A program made the translations under genes and the position numbers. Under the pieces are notes generated by a model that was given only the letters and a program-made list of their open reading frames with translations, searched no databases and had not been told where the DNA came from. Shown piece after piece: positions 63,941 to 64,000 of a DNA stretch of 64,000 nt (position 1 is its first letter; each line of letters begins with the position of its first letter). The DNA is from Paludibacteraceae bacterium. Its GTDB lineage: Bacteria > Bacteroidota > Bacteroidia > Bacteroidales > Paludibacteraceae. The stretch covers positions 60,619 to 124,618 of the forward strand of contig JAKSKW010000002.1 in NCBI GenBank assembly GCA_024401495.1, given 5' to 3'.

Positions 63941-64000
63941 TTACTTGTTAACCTGGAACTTAGTCACACCGTTCTTGATGAAGTCAACGATCTGGTTTGC
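63941..64000 (-). CDS. C-terminal end of a gene, possibly phosphoglycerate dehydrogenase
   Basis: Only the last 19 codons are in the window: ANQIVDFIKNGVTKFQVNK and a stop. The helix followed by a KFQVNK end resembles the C-terminus of Bacteroidetes D-3-phosphoglycerate dehydrogenases, but this is too short to be sure. The start lies beyond the window. A terminator follows 37 bases after the stop. Confidence 0.35.
   Translation of the reverse strand, partial: ANQIVDFIKNGVTKFQVNK

Overview
The window comes from a member of the Bacteroidales, probably a gut or rumen plant-fibre degrader. The evidence is type IX secretion (T9SS) partners and sorting domains, TAnnTTTGC-type -7 promoter elements, a reg_prop hybrid two-component regulator, SGNH/GH2/GH5/GH94 enzymes and DUF3791/DUF3990 genes. 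No rRNA, tRNA, CRISPR array, insertion sequence or susCD pair was seen.

Layout. 1-5332: the 3' part of a giant T9SS type B surface protein and its PorP/SprF partner. 5591-6542: a DUF3791-DUF3990-DUF3791 cassette. 6676-11063: dapB, lepB, a DUF3108 protein and a sigma-54-type response regulator without an HTH. 11252-16710: a cellobiose-use cluster (GH94 phosphorylase, GH5 lipoprotein, GPH symporter). 16884-23037: a small lipoprotein, a membrane protein, rfbB, tyrS, efp, a TIGR04076 protein and an outer-membrane barrel. 23125-30011: a GH2 beta-galactosidase with CBM6, a CotH protein and an SGNH esterase. 30253-34536: an aromatic amino acid operon (pheA, aminotransferase, DAHP synthase/chorismate mutase, tyrA) behind a Phe/Tyr-rich leader peptide and attenuator. 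34690-37684: a small-RNA or leader candidate, a membrane-anchored AraC regulator and a flippase. 37959-46300: a second T9SS module (2007-residue adhesin, OmpA protein, PorP/SprF). 46417-53310: an SGNH hydrolase, a hybrid two-component regulator and an MFS transporter.

53578-63424 is the most unusual region. Seven tandem minus-strand genes encode membrane-anchored proteins with one or two TerB-like domains and a C-terminal J domain (DjlA-like architecture). Two further J-domain tails are left as remnants, one of them directly behind a polyvalent-protein-type kinase gene. The last ~110-150 bp of each gene is far more conserved than the rest, and two copies are identical over 142 bp, so the 3' ends are being homogenised or shuffled. 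Several copies carry their own -7 element, so they look like separate expression cassettes. I label them A to G by coordinate; transcription runs from G to A.

Degenerate hexamer repeats (ACGAAA/ACGAAG) recur across the window at gene 3' ends and inside the linkers of the TerB-J proteins. A family of GTAGAGAC-type palindromes serves as hairpins or terminators between genes. All family names come from reading motifs by eye; no database search was run.
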